From assembly GCA_024305405.1 (NCBI GenBank), contig JAKNDB010000068.1, forward strand, positions 9,719,501-9,783,500: 64,000 nucleotides of DNA. The letters are read 5' to 3'. This DNA is from Dirofilaria immitis. Its lineage: Eukaryota > Nematoda > Chromadorea > Rhabditida > Onchocercidae. Position 1 is the first letter of the stretch, and each line of letters begins with the position of its first letter. A program made the translations under genes and the position numbers. This document shows, in pieces, positions 1 through 11,994 of the stretch. The notes under the pieces were generated by a model that saw only the letters and a list, made by a program, of their open reading frames with translations, ran no database searches and was not told the origin of the DNA.

Positions 1-764
1 ATTGCCGATACCGTTAATAAAAATACTCTACAAATATAAATTCCCAAAATTTGCAAACTAAAATCTGTAAGTTTTAGGTAAGTTAGAAGAATTACAAGAA
101 ACAAATCGACGTCATGAAACGTTTGGCCCAGACCAATATTTCCAAAATTTAATTGGGGCTCAAGCAGAGGTGAATTACATTTATATATTATTAAATGAAT
201 TATTTTAATACTGATTGTGACAACTACAGATTTCTATCATAACACTTCCAGATATAAGATGATTTTGCTGCAGGCTTTGCGACTACAGGAAGAAGAAGAT
301 GAAAAATTCATCCAGAAATTATACGGAAGAATGAAAGACGGTAAAGTTATTAAACGAATTTCGGACGGAGAAAACGAAGAAATGAATTTACCGGCGCATA
401 TGAAACAAGAAATAAAACTTGAGCCAGTGAAAGGAGACCAGAAAGCAAGTTGTTCATTTGTAGATATAGCAAATGTGAAACCAAGCACGGCAGGACAAAG
501 CATTATGATGGCACACAAGCGAACATCGCAAAAGGAACTTTTATCAAGAATTGTTGATATTAAGAAACAAAGAACGGGAAGAAATGAATCGGTAATTGTA
601 AAAACAGAAAATCAGGATACAAATAACAGCTTTGAGGATACACCAGAATACTCCAAACTAAAAAAATTGAGAAAAATAGGAAATTATCACCCGTATCACT
701 AGCGCCACAATTATCTGCCCTTCAAAGCTTAGCTGATTATTGCAGTGATTCTAATAGTGATTGA
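1..764 (+). CDS. 3' end of an unrecognised charged, Lys/Glu-rich protein (partial)
   Basis: Two exons are visible. One runs about 78-169 after a TTTTAG acceptor and ends before GTGAAT. The next starts at 274 after TTTTGCTGCAG and joins in phase 0. The protein is hydrophilic, with a coiled-coil-like stretch (LRLQEEEDEKF), then a basic segment and an acidic end. As written the frame stops at 700-702. One extra A in the A5 run at 672-676 would let it continue to a more protein-like tail ending ...ALQSLADYCSDSNSD with a stop at 762-764. The SQ-x-x-LL / basic / acidic SDS-tail architecture loosely recalls FAM192A/PSME3IP1 (NIP30), but this is weak and I do not claim it. The 5' part lies outside the window. 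Confidence 0.5.
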
Positions 765-1371
765 TTTTTTTTTGAAATGGTTAAAAAACTTGGATAAAGC
801 TTATTCAAAGGTGGACAGTTTTTCGGCACTTTAAATCAAGCAAATGAATATGAATTAATGAACGATTTAATCCCCACTTTAGTTTCACTTTGTGTAGGGA
901 ATGAAAAGTAAGTAAAGTAAACAATTACGATTAAAGTGGAGAGGGGAACTCTCTCTCCAAAACTTCTTTAATCTTAACACTAAAAATCCCAGCCAATCTT
1001 ATATCAGTTTCTCAGAAATCGGCGCAGTCGAATTCATGTTGATGCTTATATAAATATGACATTAAAATAGAACAGAAATCTTTCGGTTTTAAAGGTAGCA
1101 TATTTCCAAACTTGGTTGTAAAGATAATATATCTTTTAAACTTTGTTGCAGCCTTGAGAAAACAAAGAACTGCAAGGAAACGAAGAAAATCCACTTTATA
1201 TTTTCTAGGAAGGCTGCTTTGTGTGGTGGAACTAGGTTTTTAGCAGGAAGAAATTGGTACTTTCTAAATGGATAAAATTAGTATTAATTAAATTTAATTA
1301 AAAAATTGTAGCTGAGTTTAAGTTCCCTCGAGAAATATAGTTTTGGCTGCTTGTAACTCCAGTAACAAGTT
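765..1371. other. Convergent intergenic stretch, no gene seen
   Basis: This is AT-rich sequence between the 3' end of the unknown plus-strand gene and the stop codon of CDC23 on the minus strand. It presumably holds the two 3' UTRs. The 60-residue ORF around 1012-1194 has no recognisable features. Confidence 0.5.
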
Positions 1372-4300
1372 TTAGTAGGAAGCATTTAATGATGATTCAT
1401 CGGAAACGTCGGAAGCATCAGATGAGATTGCCATTTCAGCTTCGCCTTCTTCAATTGTTGATGTCCGGAAACCATGAAGGGGACTAAAAACATTTATATG
1501 TTATAAAAGTTAATTTCGGATGATTAAAACGGAAACTTCACTAACTATTATGCTAACTATTATTATGCAAAAACCACATAATCTATTTCGTCGAGGTCCT
1601 TGGTTAATTCGACAAAGAATTTAGCTTACGTGGAACTTCCTGGAGGTAAAACAGAAATTCCTTGGCACTGGGCATTTCCAGGATTCATGGCCACTATTGG
1701 TATCGCATTTGGTGTTGCTACAAGCGTTTCAGGCAATACGCTCTGCCGGTGATGCAGTTGGCTTATTTGGCGCAATGTGTTTCGTCCTTCCTCCTTTGTC
1801 TAAAAATGCATTTGGTTAGCTGCAACAATAAATTAGAAAAGAAATCATTTGTATTTTGGAAGGTATATGCGCATTCTACGGAAAAAGAACATACACTATC
1901 ATATTCTAGGCAACGTTGTGCAAACGGAGTAGCTGTGTCCAGGTCGCCTTTTTTAGATAATATTTGGCAAGAAACGAACAACATGTTGCAACATTATTTA
2001 AATCGTCCATCTGTAATAAAATTTTATATAGATTGATAATTACGTTTCTGATTTTAAAGTTATTTTGAACAATTAAATGTAATTACATTTACATTTTCTG
2101 AAATACAATTCATGCGAGAGAAAATGTAAAGAATGGGAAACTCACAAATTCTTCGCCGTAAACATTCAAATATTTTTCATAGATCAGTGCAGCCTGATCA
2201 TTGTCATTACATTTTGCATAAAGTCTATAAAAGAAATGCAATGAATTAAAGTTGTATAGATATACATGTATATAGATAATGTAAATGTAAAGTAAAAAAG
2301 CATGTTTACTTCCCAAGCAGCATAAGCGCGGTCCCTTCGACGTCTCCAACCTTATAGGCTTTTAGGAAACATTTCTGAGCATCAGGAATTTGACTAAGTC
2401 GAACATAAACTTCACCCAGTGCAACTAACATACGTGAATCATCCGGTCTGTAAAGCTGTAATAAATATTGGAAATAAAAATCTTAAAACCTAACACTTTC
2501 AAGTTCAGTCCAACTGATTTCATTCTCAAATGCAACGAGAATTACTTCTTTAGAAAATAGCATGATTCTGGGTCAAGCTTCAAGCTGGTAATGTTCAAAA
2601 GATTTACACTGCCGATAATCTGTTGAGACTGACAGTTTTAAGCGAATTGTAATTTTAACAGTTATCTACTGACTCATTATTAAAGTTCCAAAAACGACTC
2701 TTACTTGCATTTATGAGCTTGCTGATAGTAGTAAAGCGAATATGAAGGCATTTTCAATATATCATAAAGCTGACCCAAACCATACCAGCCACGGTAATCG
2801 TGTGAATCAGCTTCTAAACATATAAAGTTTAATGAAAACGGAATTCATTCAAATTAACTAATAGTGGTGCAAAGGAATATTTTTGGTTCTAGTTTAAAAT
2901 GTACGCCGAAAAAGTGAAGCGTATTATGAAGCGTACTATATTTTTACTGTTTATTCTAATATCTCACAATACAGAAGCAAATAGCATTGCAAATATTTCA
3001 GTGGTTTGTAATTCAAAATTTAGCCTAATTTCAAATTCCTTAACGATTGAAATATATAAAAGGCAATATATGTAATATATGTGAAAAACCGATTGCTTTT
3101 CGATATGCAAGACATGCTGCTGGATTATTTTTTTGTTCCATGAACTCATGTCCAATTAACGTCCATGCTGCTGCATTATTAGGGTTCAACTTGAGCGAGC
3201 GCTGCAGGAAAACAACTGCTTTCTCATGTTCACCTCTCAAGCTATAGTAATTCGCTGAAATTTAATTTTAAAGATAATGGAATATTATCAAATGTCAGAA
3301 GTACCATCAGTCCACAAGAAATAAGTTTCAGCTTATTTTGAACAAATTCTCATAACTTCAAAAATTTCCGCCCTTACGGTTTAGAGTAGGAAAACTCGCC
3401 TACAATACAACATGTTTCCCAGCAGAATTTGTGTGTTTTGAAGAAAGTATGAGCAAGGTCTGCCAGATCTGAACGAGAACCCTGTAAAACTGAAAAATTA
3501 GTATTTAGAAACACATAAATAAACTAGCAAATAACAATTTAAATAAAAATGGATCTAAGATCAGACATAAAAACTTACCCGGACATACAATGAATCGGAG
3601 AAAAGATGCATCTGTTCCACGCGATATGGATCAATCTTGCGCACTTTTTTGAAAAATTCTAACGCCATGTCATGCTCTAAATTAAAAATCAATAAAATTA
3701 TTAGAAAAAATCTGAGAATTCATATAGACAAATATTTTTGAAAGAAATCAGTTCTGTTAGTAACCTTGCATGTTATTTAAAGAAGCAGCAACATGGTTCA
3801 TCATATAAGGCATATTTGGGAAACCGCATTCGCTTAACTTTTCATACTGTTCCAATGCATTCTTGTGCAATTGAAATCGAGAAAGTACTGCAGCTTTGAA
3901 AAACTGATACATCCAATGCCCATCTGCAGAGTATACCTCTGTTTCAGCCTGTAATGACAATGGTAAGTAAATAAATATAAATTTTTGAAAAGACTGATTT
4001 GTTCTAAACCAAGCTCGAAAAGAAAGTTCTGAATTAAATATAAGCAAAAAGAAAAAATAATCCTTCCTATTTGAATTGTATAGCATGAATAATTTAAACT
4101 AAATTAATGGAAATTACTTGATAAAGTTACTTTCCTCAGATTTAGCTTACCTCATCAACAGAATCTACAAGCATAATCAGTTCCTCCCATGATGGCCACA
4201 TAGCGCGATTTAATAAAACGGATTCGAGGAATGCTTCTTTCGCTTTCTCATTTAATTTCAAACTGCAACGTACCTTTGCAAGACTGCAAAGTTATCCTTT

Positions 4301-5837
4301 ATTTCGAGTGCTTAAATTATCACAAAATTAGTTTTTATTTGATTATTTCTCCGAGTCCAAGATGCCTACTCAAATTGGTTATGATGACGTCATCAACATT
4401 CTATTAACATGAAGAAAAACAAACTAACACATAAAGAAGAAAGGTATCGAAATATTCTGGATGATCATTACCAAGCACACAGAGTTCGTTATGAAGATCC
4501 TTTAGTTCAGAATCGTCATATTCCATTCGTCCAATTGAATCTGCTTCAGTTTCCAGTCGATTATATTCATATCCCTGTTTTTGTATTATGTTAAAATCTT
4601 GAACATTTAAAAAATATAAACATCAAGTATTGCAAAAATGCCGAATATTTCCATGTAGATTTTATTCGATTATAGGACGGAATAAGCTAAAATATTGATC
4701 ATATTAATCCAAAACACTCAGCTAATTGTAATTTAATGCATTTAATGCTCAGAAGTTTCATTTCGGTAATAAAACGTAACATGCAAAATATATTCAGAGC
4801 ATTATTCTTTCTAGATTTTTGAGATATAATGATTCACAATTTCCTGTGTTTCTTCCAAAATGCTTTCAATTCTAAAAACCTAATCTTAATAAATAATTGT
4901 AAGCATTTCTGATTTAAGAAATTAAGATAGCAAACTGTTAACCAAATATCTTGCCCAATAATATATGAAACGATCATATGACGACTCATCTTTTATTTGT
5001 TTCAAGAAATAAGCAGCTCGATAAAATTCACGTTTTTTGATTAAAGCTCTCCCTATAAAAAGTTTAGTAATTTTCAGAACTATAAATTCTAATGTGGGAG
5101 CATTTAACTGATTGAAAACATGACGAATGATTCACTAATTAAAAACAGATGTCATCTTGAAAGCTTAAGCAATTGAAATCTGTAATCAGAAACACGGATT
5201 AAACTTTATGCCTAAGATAGTGTCATCGAAGATTCACATCAAAGGATTGATATAGAGTTAATTCAATATATTATAAGTCATAAACGTATGACATATTCCA
5301 TCGAATGTAACGACAGTTTTGCCAATTTTCTCAACATTTTATATAAAACCTCTTATTTTCAAATCCCATAACTTTTCTGTCGTTTTTTATATCTTAATGG
5401 ATAAGTCGCATGACAAATTGTCACAAAAACAAACCGAAACCGGCAACTTTAGTCAAATGTGGATCGACTGTATTGTAATTCATTTCCGGTTTTTCTGGTT
5501 GTGCCAATTTATGTTTTGCATAGGAACTATGCCAATCTTCGCTAACATAAAATAGCATTTCACTAGCCCTATAATGTTTAAGCTGACATTTTATTCGCTT
5601 TTCACAAATCAGTTGCAATATTAATATTAAAGAAGTAAATAAGCAAAATCACAGCATATTAAAGAATTAAAAGCAAAAACTGCAAAAAAAAATGAATGTA
5701 GCGGTTTAAATGTTAGTTAAAAAATAGAAAATTCAAAAATACCACTGTTCTGCGTCCACCAAACATCTCATTTCAGATTCCTTAATAAGCCAATGAAGAT
5801 CGGCTAAAACGACAACACCATCGATTCCCAAATTCAT
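1372..5837 (-). CDS. CDC23 (mat-3): Anaphase-promoting complex subunit CDC23/APC8 (TPR protein)
   Basis: This is a TPR scaffold subunit of the anaphase-promoting complex, the E3 ligase that drives metaphase-anaphase transition and mitotic exit. Fifteen exons (5'->3' on minus): 5743-5837, 5441-5568, 4943-5052, 4429-4574, 4151-4283, 3765-3948, 3579-3676, 3400-3481, 3090-3254, 2705-2813, 2310-2447, 2146-2224, 1895-2010, 1630-1799, 1372-1483. The N-terminus has [12 protein letters not shown], as in the CDC23 family start. The core TPRs carry the hallmarks [50 protein letters not shown] and [12 protein letters not shown]. The tail ends in an acidic/Ser segment. One base is missing in the A6 run (minus strand) at 1949-1954. 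With it restored the CDS is 1866 nt (621 aa; human is about 597). The intron after 3400 uses a GC donor. Identification is by motif order over the whole length. Confidence 0.93.
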
Positions 5838-7768
5838 CACTACAAAATCAAAAGAAAACTCCTTTAAATCAATCCAAAATAATTAAAAAATGTTTAATAT
5901 CCGATTCCAACTGGCTGACTATAAATATTGTCTCTACTATCATCGCTGAATTCATAAATTCGAAGAATATTCACTCCAAACAAAAGATATAATAACCAAA
6001 AGAAATGCACATCACCCCTATAAAAACGTAGTTCAAGCTTCAGATTTTGATAAAAGCTAATTAAATTTTTTTGAGGACAATTAATATATAACAATGGAAT
6101 TAAGACACTTGACTACTGCTTATAACAAGCATTAACGAATGAAATAAAAAAATGATTCCTTATATATTCCTATACAGCGATACATCTCTCAATATATAAT
6201 TGAAATAATCAAGATAAAAATTGAAGGGAAATATTTTCCCTTGCATAATTCTGACTGCATCACTATTGAACATTTCAAATCATTCATAAAGCAGCCAAGA
6301 TAACATTTTTGAGATGCCTTGTATACGAATTGGAAGAAAAGAAATAAGAAGCTGGAAATTTTATTCTTGAGTAGATCAGTTTTGACAAGCTACTTTGATG
6401 CATTGTTACATGTGTTATATTCATTCGAATCAAATTTATGATAAAGGTATAAATTATCAGCGGAATATAAAAACATGGATTACTTGAAAAAATTAGACTA
6501 TTCTTTGAATTCAGTCACAAAAAGAAATTTGGAAGCAGTTTAAGAGTTATCCAAACGTTGTCTTTCAAAACGCTTTCAAAAATAAGATTTAAGACATTCG
6601 GATTTCGCTTGAACTTATACAACTATAAAAACTATTCTCTTGCAGATATTTGCACATATTATTTTTCTATTCCTAAAGTTGCTTTCAACTTCCACAATCA
6701 CAAGATTTATGGCATTATTTGGGTAAATAAAATCTTGTAAAATAATAGAAGTTTTAGTACCGTAAGATGGTTAATGGTTATAATTTAATAAAAAAAAAGA
6801 AATATGTTAGTGCATCAAGAAAATAATCAGAACAAAGAAAAATAACGAATTCCTTAGTTGCTATACAAATTTTATAAAGTAAAGAACCTGAATCCTTTTA
6901 ATATGATGATTAGGAAATGATAATTTAAGCGGTATCAATTTATAAATCAAGTAGTCGTCGATCTTTCTGGGCCTACCAGTTTTATATCAGGCTTAAAATC
7001 TTGTGAAATGAAAATTGCACAATAATTTTCATAAAAGTTGAAAATGTAGTTTCATCACATCATGAGTAAAAGGACGATAAATTCACAACAAATTCTAGAA
7101 ATAAGTGAAAACATAACCTAATCATTATGATAAAAATGCAAAAGAAACTCTTTTCATCAAACCAAGGTTCTTTTTAGAATGTCACACAGCTGATTTAGTA
7201 TTTGAAAGGATTTTCTTAACCAAATAATTGTTTAAGGAGAACTTTGTAGAACCTTTTAAGAAAAACATTTGGAAATGAAGCAGCCCTTTATTCACACTTT
7301 CTGGGTCTTATGTACAGCACAAACAATCCTATGGTAACGTCTCGATTATTCATATTTATTTCAAGCCAAATTCAGCCAGGTGATTTGGCCTCAAGTTTTA
7401 GAAGCAAATAATCCTATACTCAGATCACTGTGACTCGATTAAATGATTTGAGGTTTCACAGTCCGCAGCAGCATTATTTTTAAAGCTATTGTATTAAATA
7501 AAACTGTAACACAAAGTATAAAAAAAAACTGTTCATTATTCATTTCATGATAGTTTTCGCTGTAAAAGAATAGCCGAATGAAAGTAATGAATGAAAATTT
7601 GTAAAAGCACTTTTTTTCAGTATTTTAGCATTTCATAAGAATATCATTACTACCAAAATTATGTTAGAATCGCAGCTGGACATCTTTGGAAACAATATTC
7701 ACGAAAAACTAGGAGAAAGTGAAATCATAATATTAGAAAAAAGAAACAACACGACTTAAGAACTATTT
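5838..7768. other. Intergenic stretch upstream of CDC23, downstream of B4GALT7
   Basis: About 1.9 kb of AT-rich sequence. It should contain the CDC23 promoter and the B4GALT7 3' UTR. Only short ORFs of 60-66 codons occur and none resembles a protein family. No repeat or RNA gene was recognised. Confidence 0.5.
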
Positions 7769-9912
7769 TTATAACAATGTTTTGCAATAATCCGTCCATT
7801 TCAAGTCACATTCTAATTCAATATTGAGCACAAACCCCGATCGCTTTCGAAAATTGAGCAAATTTCGTCCAACAATACGATATTTCACAGAATGCAAACC
7901 ACTAATGCGATCTCTTTTGCGAGTCATCTAAAAGGACTAGCGCTTTTGTAATTTACATGAGCTGCATTTGATACTAAATATATGACAAAGCAAAAATAAA
8001 TTTGACTCAGAATGTTTTAAAGATAATAAAATTAAAGCTTACTTGTTTTTGATTCCCATACTTTTTGAAATCTCTCTTTCGCAATTTTGGATCGTGTATG
8101 TGGCGAAAAGTATTAAAACGATTAGTTGTTAAATTCGTCGGCCTTTGCAGAGACGAGAGCAAATTTGCATCCCTTAAAATAATTGTCATTACAAATCAAG
8201 AAATTTTCCAGGAATTCGGGTAGAAGTTTTAAATAGATATGAGCAAGTTGGTTATAGGTGGTTAGTTGATATTTATTCAATCCATATGAGTAAAGAGTTG
8301 CCACTAAAGCTATATAAAGAAATTTGTTAATTATTTTACAATAGAGTGATACAAGACTGCTGTTATTACCTCTACAATGAAGATTTTGAGGAAGTTCAAT
8401 ATGATTTCATCAACCGCAAGCCGATGGGGCTTAGAGACATTTTCTACTAATAACTACGCAATACTCTTTTCCCTGCTTTCATAACATTTGTGTTCATACT
8501 TCCGTCTATAGTTAACTCAGATGCACTGATACATAAACCGTACTTACCTTAAACGAAGATAAAATTCGTCGTCTTCCAAACCCCATCCCCAATATTTATT
8601 TGACATGCCGTTCACTACTTTGTAATCAAACATTGTAAGAAGTAAAATGCCACCAACAAATTTCGTGTAATTATATCTGAGAATAAAAAGAAACAAATAA
8701 AATGTAGAAAAAAAAACCAAATACTATTCATCAAATAAAAAAATGCATAAGAAATTACTTTGGATGATATTCTGGAGAAGATAAATGTCGAATAATACCC
8801 TTTCCTGGATAAGAATAATCTAACTGCGGATTCAAAGGTAAAGATCCACATCATGCATAGCCAAATAATCACATCCTATCTAAAATAAGATGGAATATGT
8901 AAAATACTTTTAAATAGCTCTTACTGTTAAATATAAAAGTATATGTGTTCCTCTCCTACATTATGAGAGAGAGGAGAACAAATAGAGATGAAAGATTGTA
9001 AAGATGATTACCCTATCTGCTTCGTACCATCCAACATTAATCAGTGATGCTCGATTAAACCTTAATGTATCCGTTTGATTTAAAATAATTATTTTATGAA
9101 GGATACTTTGTTCATTGAGAAAATCATCGATGTGAGGGACAAAAATTTGTAATTCCGCCTCACGGTCACGATATGGCACCAATACGCATAACATATGAGT
9201 TGAAATTTCAGTTGTAAATGGTATATGCCTGAATACAAGGAAAAAAATCAGCAACCATTTGAATTTAACTTCTATTTCATGAGAGTAATAGTGTTTAACT
9301 TCTATTTCTTAGCGATCCATACAGAAATAATACACGCCACGACCAATCTACATCAGCATAATGAATGAAAATCTACCAGTGAAAAAGCTGATAATCTGAA
9401 TCAACATAATTCGTCCAGCTCCCGATAACAAACATTGAAAAAAATATCAAACCAATAATACGAATTCGAATAGAAGGCTTCTTTACGGACTTCTTTTACA
9501 CATAACTTAAAGATATGTTGTTAATATCAATTAATAGGATAACTGCAAATCTAAATCCAACTAATAATCAACGACGAAACCAAGAGAAATTTTCAGCGGA
9601 AACGATAAACAAATCGGAACAAAGCGAGATTTTTATATCTCGTTTTAAACAGAGCCCAACAAGAAGAAAGTGTTAAAATGGATCAAACAATCGCCTAAAA
9701 AAAACAACAGAAAATTGTTTATTTTTAAAAATCTTCAAATGGAAAACTAACCATTGAATTTTTGTTTCAGATATCGTATATGCATTTAAGACTAAAACTG
9801 TTATTACGACAATCCACAACAAGTAGACATTCTGAAAAATACTCTCTGAATCTAAACATATACTTTGAAATTTCGCATCTTTTACTACTCTAGCCCTAAT
9901 CTGTCTTAACAT
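7769..9912 (-). CDS. B4GALT7 (sqv-3): Xylosylprotein beta-1,4-galactosyltransferase 7 (GAG linker galactosyltransferase I)
   Basis: This Golgi enzyme adds the first Gal to xylose-O-Ser in the glycosaminoglycan linker tetrasaccharide (chondroitin and heparan sulfate). Six exons (minus): 9752-9912, 9012-9228, 8759-8879, 8548-8676, 8043-8172, 7769-7927. It has a type II topology: a short basic N-terminus and a membrane anchor around residues 30-46 ([16 protein letters not shown]), then stem and catalytic domain. Seen motifs: [27 protein letters not shown] (the DVD metal-binding motif), [32 protein letters not shown], and a C-terminal half ending [12 protein letters not shown]. In exon 3 one base is missing at the A run 8840-8842 (plus strand), just after DVDL. 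Adding one gives DVDLLPLNP and a 918-nt CDS (305 aa; human 327). All other junction phases agree. Confidence 0.93.
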
Positions 9913-11994
9913 TCCACCTCAAATGATATTATGACTTCACGTCAACTGAACTGTAATCTCGCGAGGATTCTTCAGAACCAAATATCGATATCAATTTTTC
10001 AGAATCAAACAAATATCGATACCAAACTGATTTTCATGACATATTTATTTTTATAACAGTAGTGATTATATTATTAATGTTATGAAAATCAACATCAACA
10101 CATATCCATTTACATTATCTCTGTTCCAAATATTTAATTCAGCTGCTAGCGATACTTTCTGAATGCATTTTCTACAGGAAGTAAAAACGGTATAGAAATC
10201 TCGGCACTTTCATATCCTTGCAGTAACTTGAATCTCAAGGACAAAATAATACGATTTCAAACCCTCCCAAAGTCATATCAAACTTGCAGAAAAAAGAAAA
10301 AACTAAATCCTTTTAAAAACTTCAATTACGAACCTCTTTTTATAAATTTGATTTGGTTTATTTTTATCAATTAATCCGAATATATCATCAATAAATCGTC
10401 ATAGTTAAATTCCTTCAATTGGCTGAACCAGACCACTCCCATAAATTTCTACTATATTCGAATATTCCCGATCTTTTCCAGCTTTCTCTTTCCATAGAAA
10501 CAAAAATCCTATTTCAACTGAAGAGAGAAACAGACCTTTAACATATTAAATAGCTAGCAGCTCGCATTCAGAAACATATTAAATAACTTTTTTATTAAAT
10601 AACATATTAAATAACTTTTTCTGCAACAAAGACAACAATTAATTGATGCAATAACGAGTAACAAGAAAAACAATTTTTATTTTCAAGCCCAGCACAAAAT
10701 AAACAATGGTATTATTACTAACTAAACGAAGGGAATGAAATGTAAAATAACCGGAAGTTCTTACAGGAATACCAGCCTATAAAATTTCACCTAGTAAGAA
10801 TCACAAGTTTGAAATTTTTCGTTGAAATTCCACCGTTTACAATAGATCATAGCATATTGAACAAGCGCGAAATGATTTACAAGTACCATATCTTCAATAT
10901 ATTTAAGATGCTGCATATCATAAAATAAGTTTAAATACTCTTCAAAAGAACAATCGAGAATAAAATACAGAGTCATTTCTCAACTGCTTCAAAAATTCTT
11001 CAAAGCTAAAACTTTTGAAGCTGTAACTATAAGAATATATTCATAAACTATTTTAGCAAAGTTCATTTTTACAATAAAAAAAAAAAACAGTAATAAGTAG
11101 CAGATGACAACACGCAACAAGTGGCACAGAAGTATGTGAGGCAAAAACCCGGTGAAACAAATACTTTACAAAGAAAAACAAGTTTCAAACAAAAACAACA
11201 AATAAGCTTTAGCCTCACATTTTGATTTTAAATTTGAAGGAAAACGAAATTTCAAAATATTACATAAATGAGAATAACTAATTTTTGTTCTCCGCAACGA
11301 AACATTACTCTCGTGAGATGTAACGCTAAAATAAAGTAAAATACATATGTTATGAAAAGCAAGAAATCAATACCATAATAAAGGAAGCCGCCGTTATACT
11401 AATCTATTCTAATTTTTAATTTCCAAGCTTCGGAACTAAGGAATTTTGAAGAACTGGAAGCAACAAAAAAACATCACTAGCAAAGCAGTGAAAAAACATT
11501 AGCAAAATGGTCACTAAAACGAGAATATATAAAAGTATTTATGCTTTCCAACTCATAATAAAATTCTGAAAAGGTTCTTAGAATCTTGAAAATTTTGGAA
11601 AGTTCTCAAAAATTTTGATGTATGAAAATAGCTATTAGAAATCTTTCCTTTGAAAATGGACATAATGTAAAAAAGGCCATAAATATCTGTTATTTCAAAA
11701 TTATTCATACAAAAAATTAGAATAAAAAAATTCAGAAGGAAAGACGCAGAAAATAATTCAAAAAACAATGATCACATTAAAATTTACAGGATATATTTGA
11801 TGAGACTTAAAGACATGTGTAAAAAAATTCGAAGCAGTTTATTAAAAAAAGCAATTTGAGAGTGCCTTACAAATAAAACGGAATCAAGTCGAGACATCAA
11901 CTATCATTATTAAGAAAATGTTTTTAAATAAGTAAATTAAAACGCAATACACCAGTATAAAAACCTTAAGTGATGATGAAATCAAATGGATATA
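9913..11994. other. Intergenic stretch, no gene seen
   Basis: About 2.1 kb upstream of B4GALT7 and downstream of the F-box gene, both on the minus strand. It is very AT-rich. A 61-codon minus ORF at 10791-10976 is open, but it has no flanking exons in phase and no family likeness. A small clustered repeat lies at 10541-10622. Confidence 0.5.
10541..10622. repeat. Three copies of ACATATTAAATA within about 80 bp
   Basis: The 12-mer ACATATTAAATA occurs at 10541, 10574 and 10602. The last two are followed by ACTTTTT, so the second and third copies share about 19 bp and are 28 bp apart. It is simple local duplication in intergenic DNA with no evident function. Confidence 0.7.

Noticed and set aside
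1579..1858. Plus-strand open stretch reading like a small membrane protein ([18 protein letters not shown]...)
   Set aside because: It is the antisense of the CDC23 exon at 1630-1799, which encodes [14 protein letters not shown] on the minus strand in perfect phase with its neighbours.
4409..4594. 61-codon plus-strand ORF
   Set aside because: Antisense shadow of the CDC23 exon 4429-4574.
5319..5555. 78-codon plus-strand ORF
   Set aside because: Antisense of CDC23 exon 5441-5568; hydrophobic composition reflects AT-rich antisense.
10791..10976. 61-codon minus ORF that looks peptide-like
   Set aside because: No in-phase partner exons, no family likeness, isolated in intergenic DNA.
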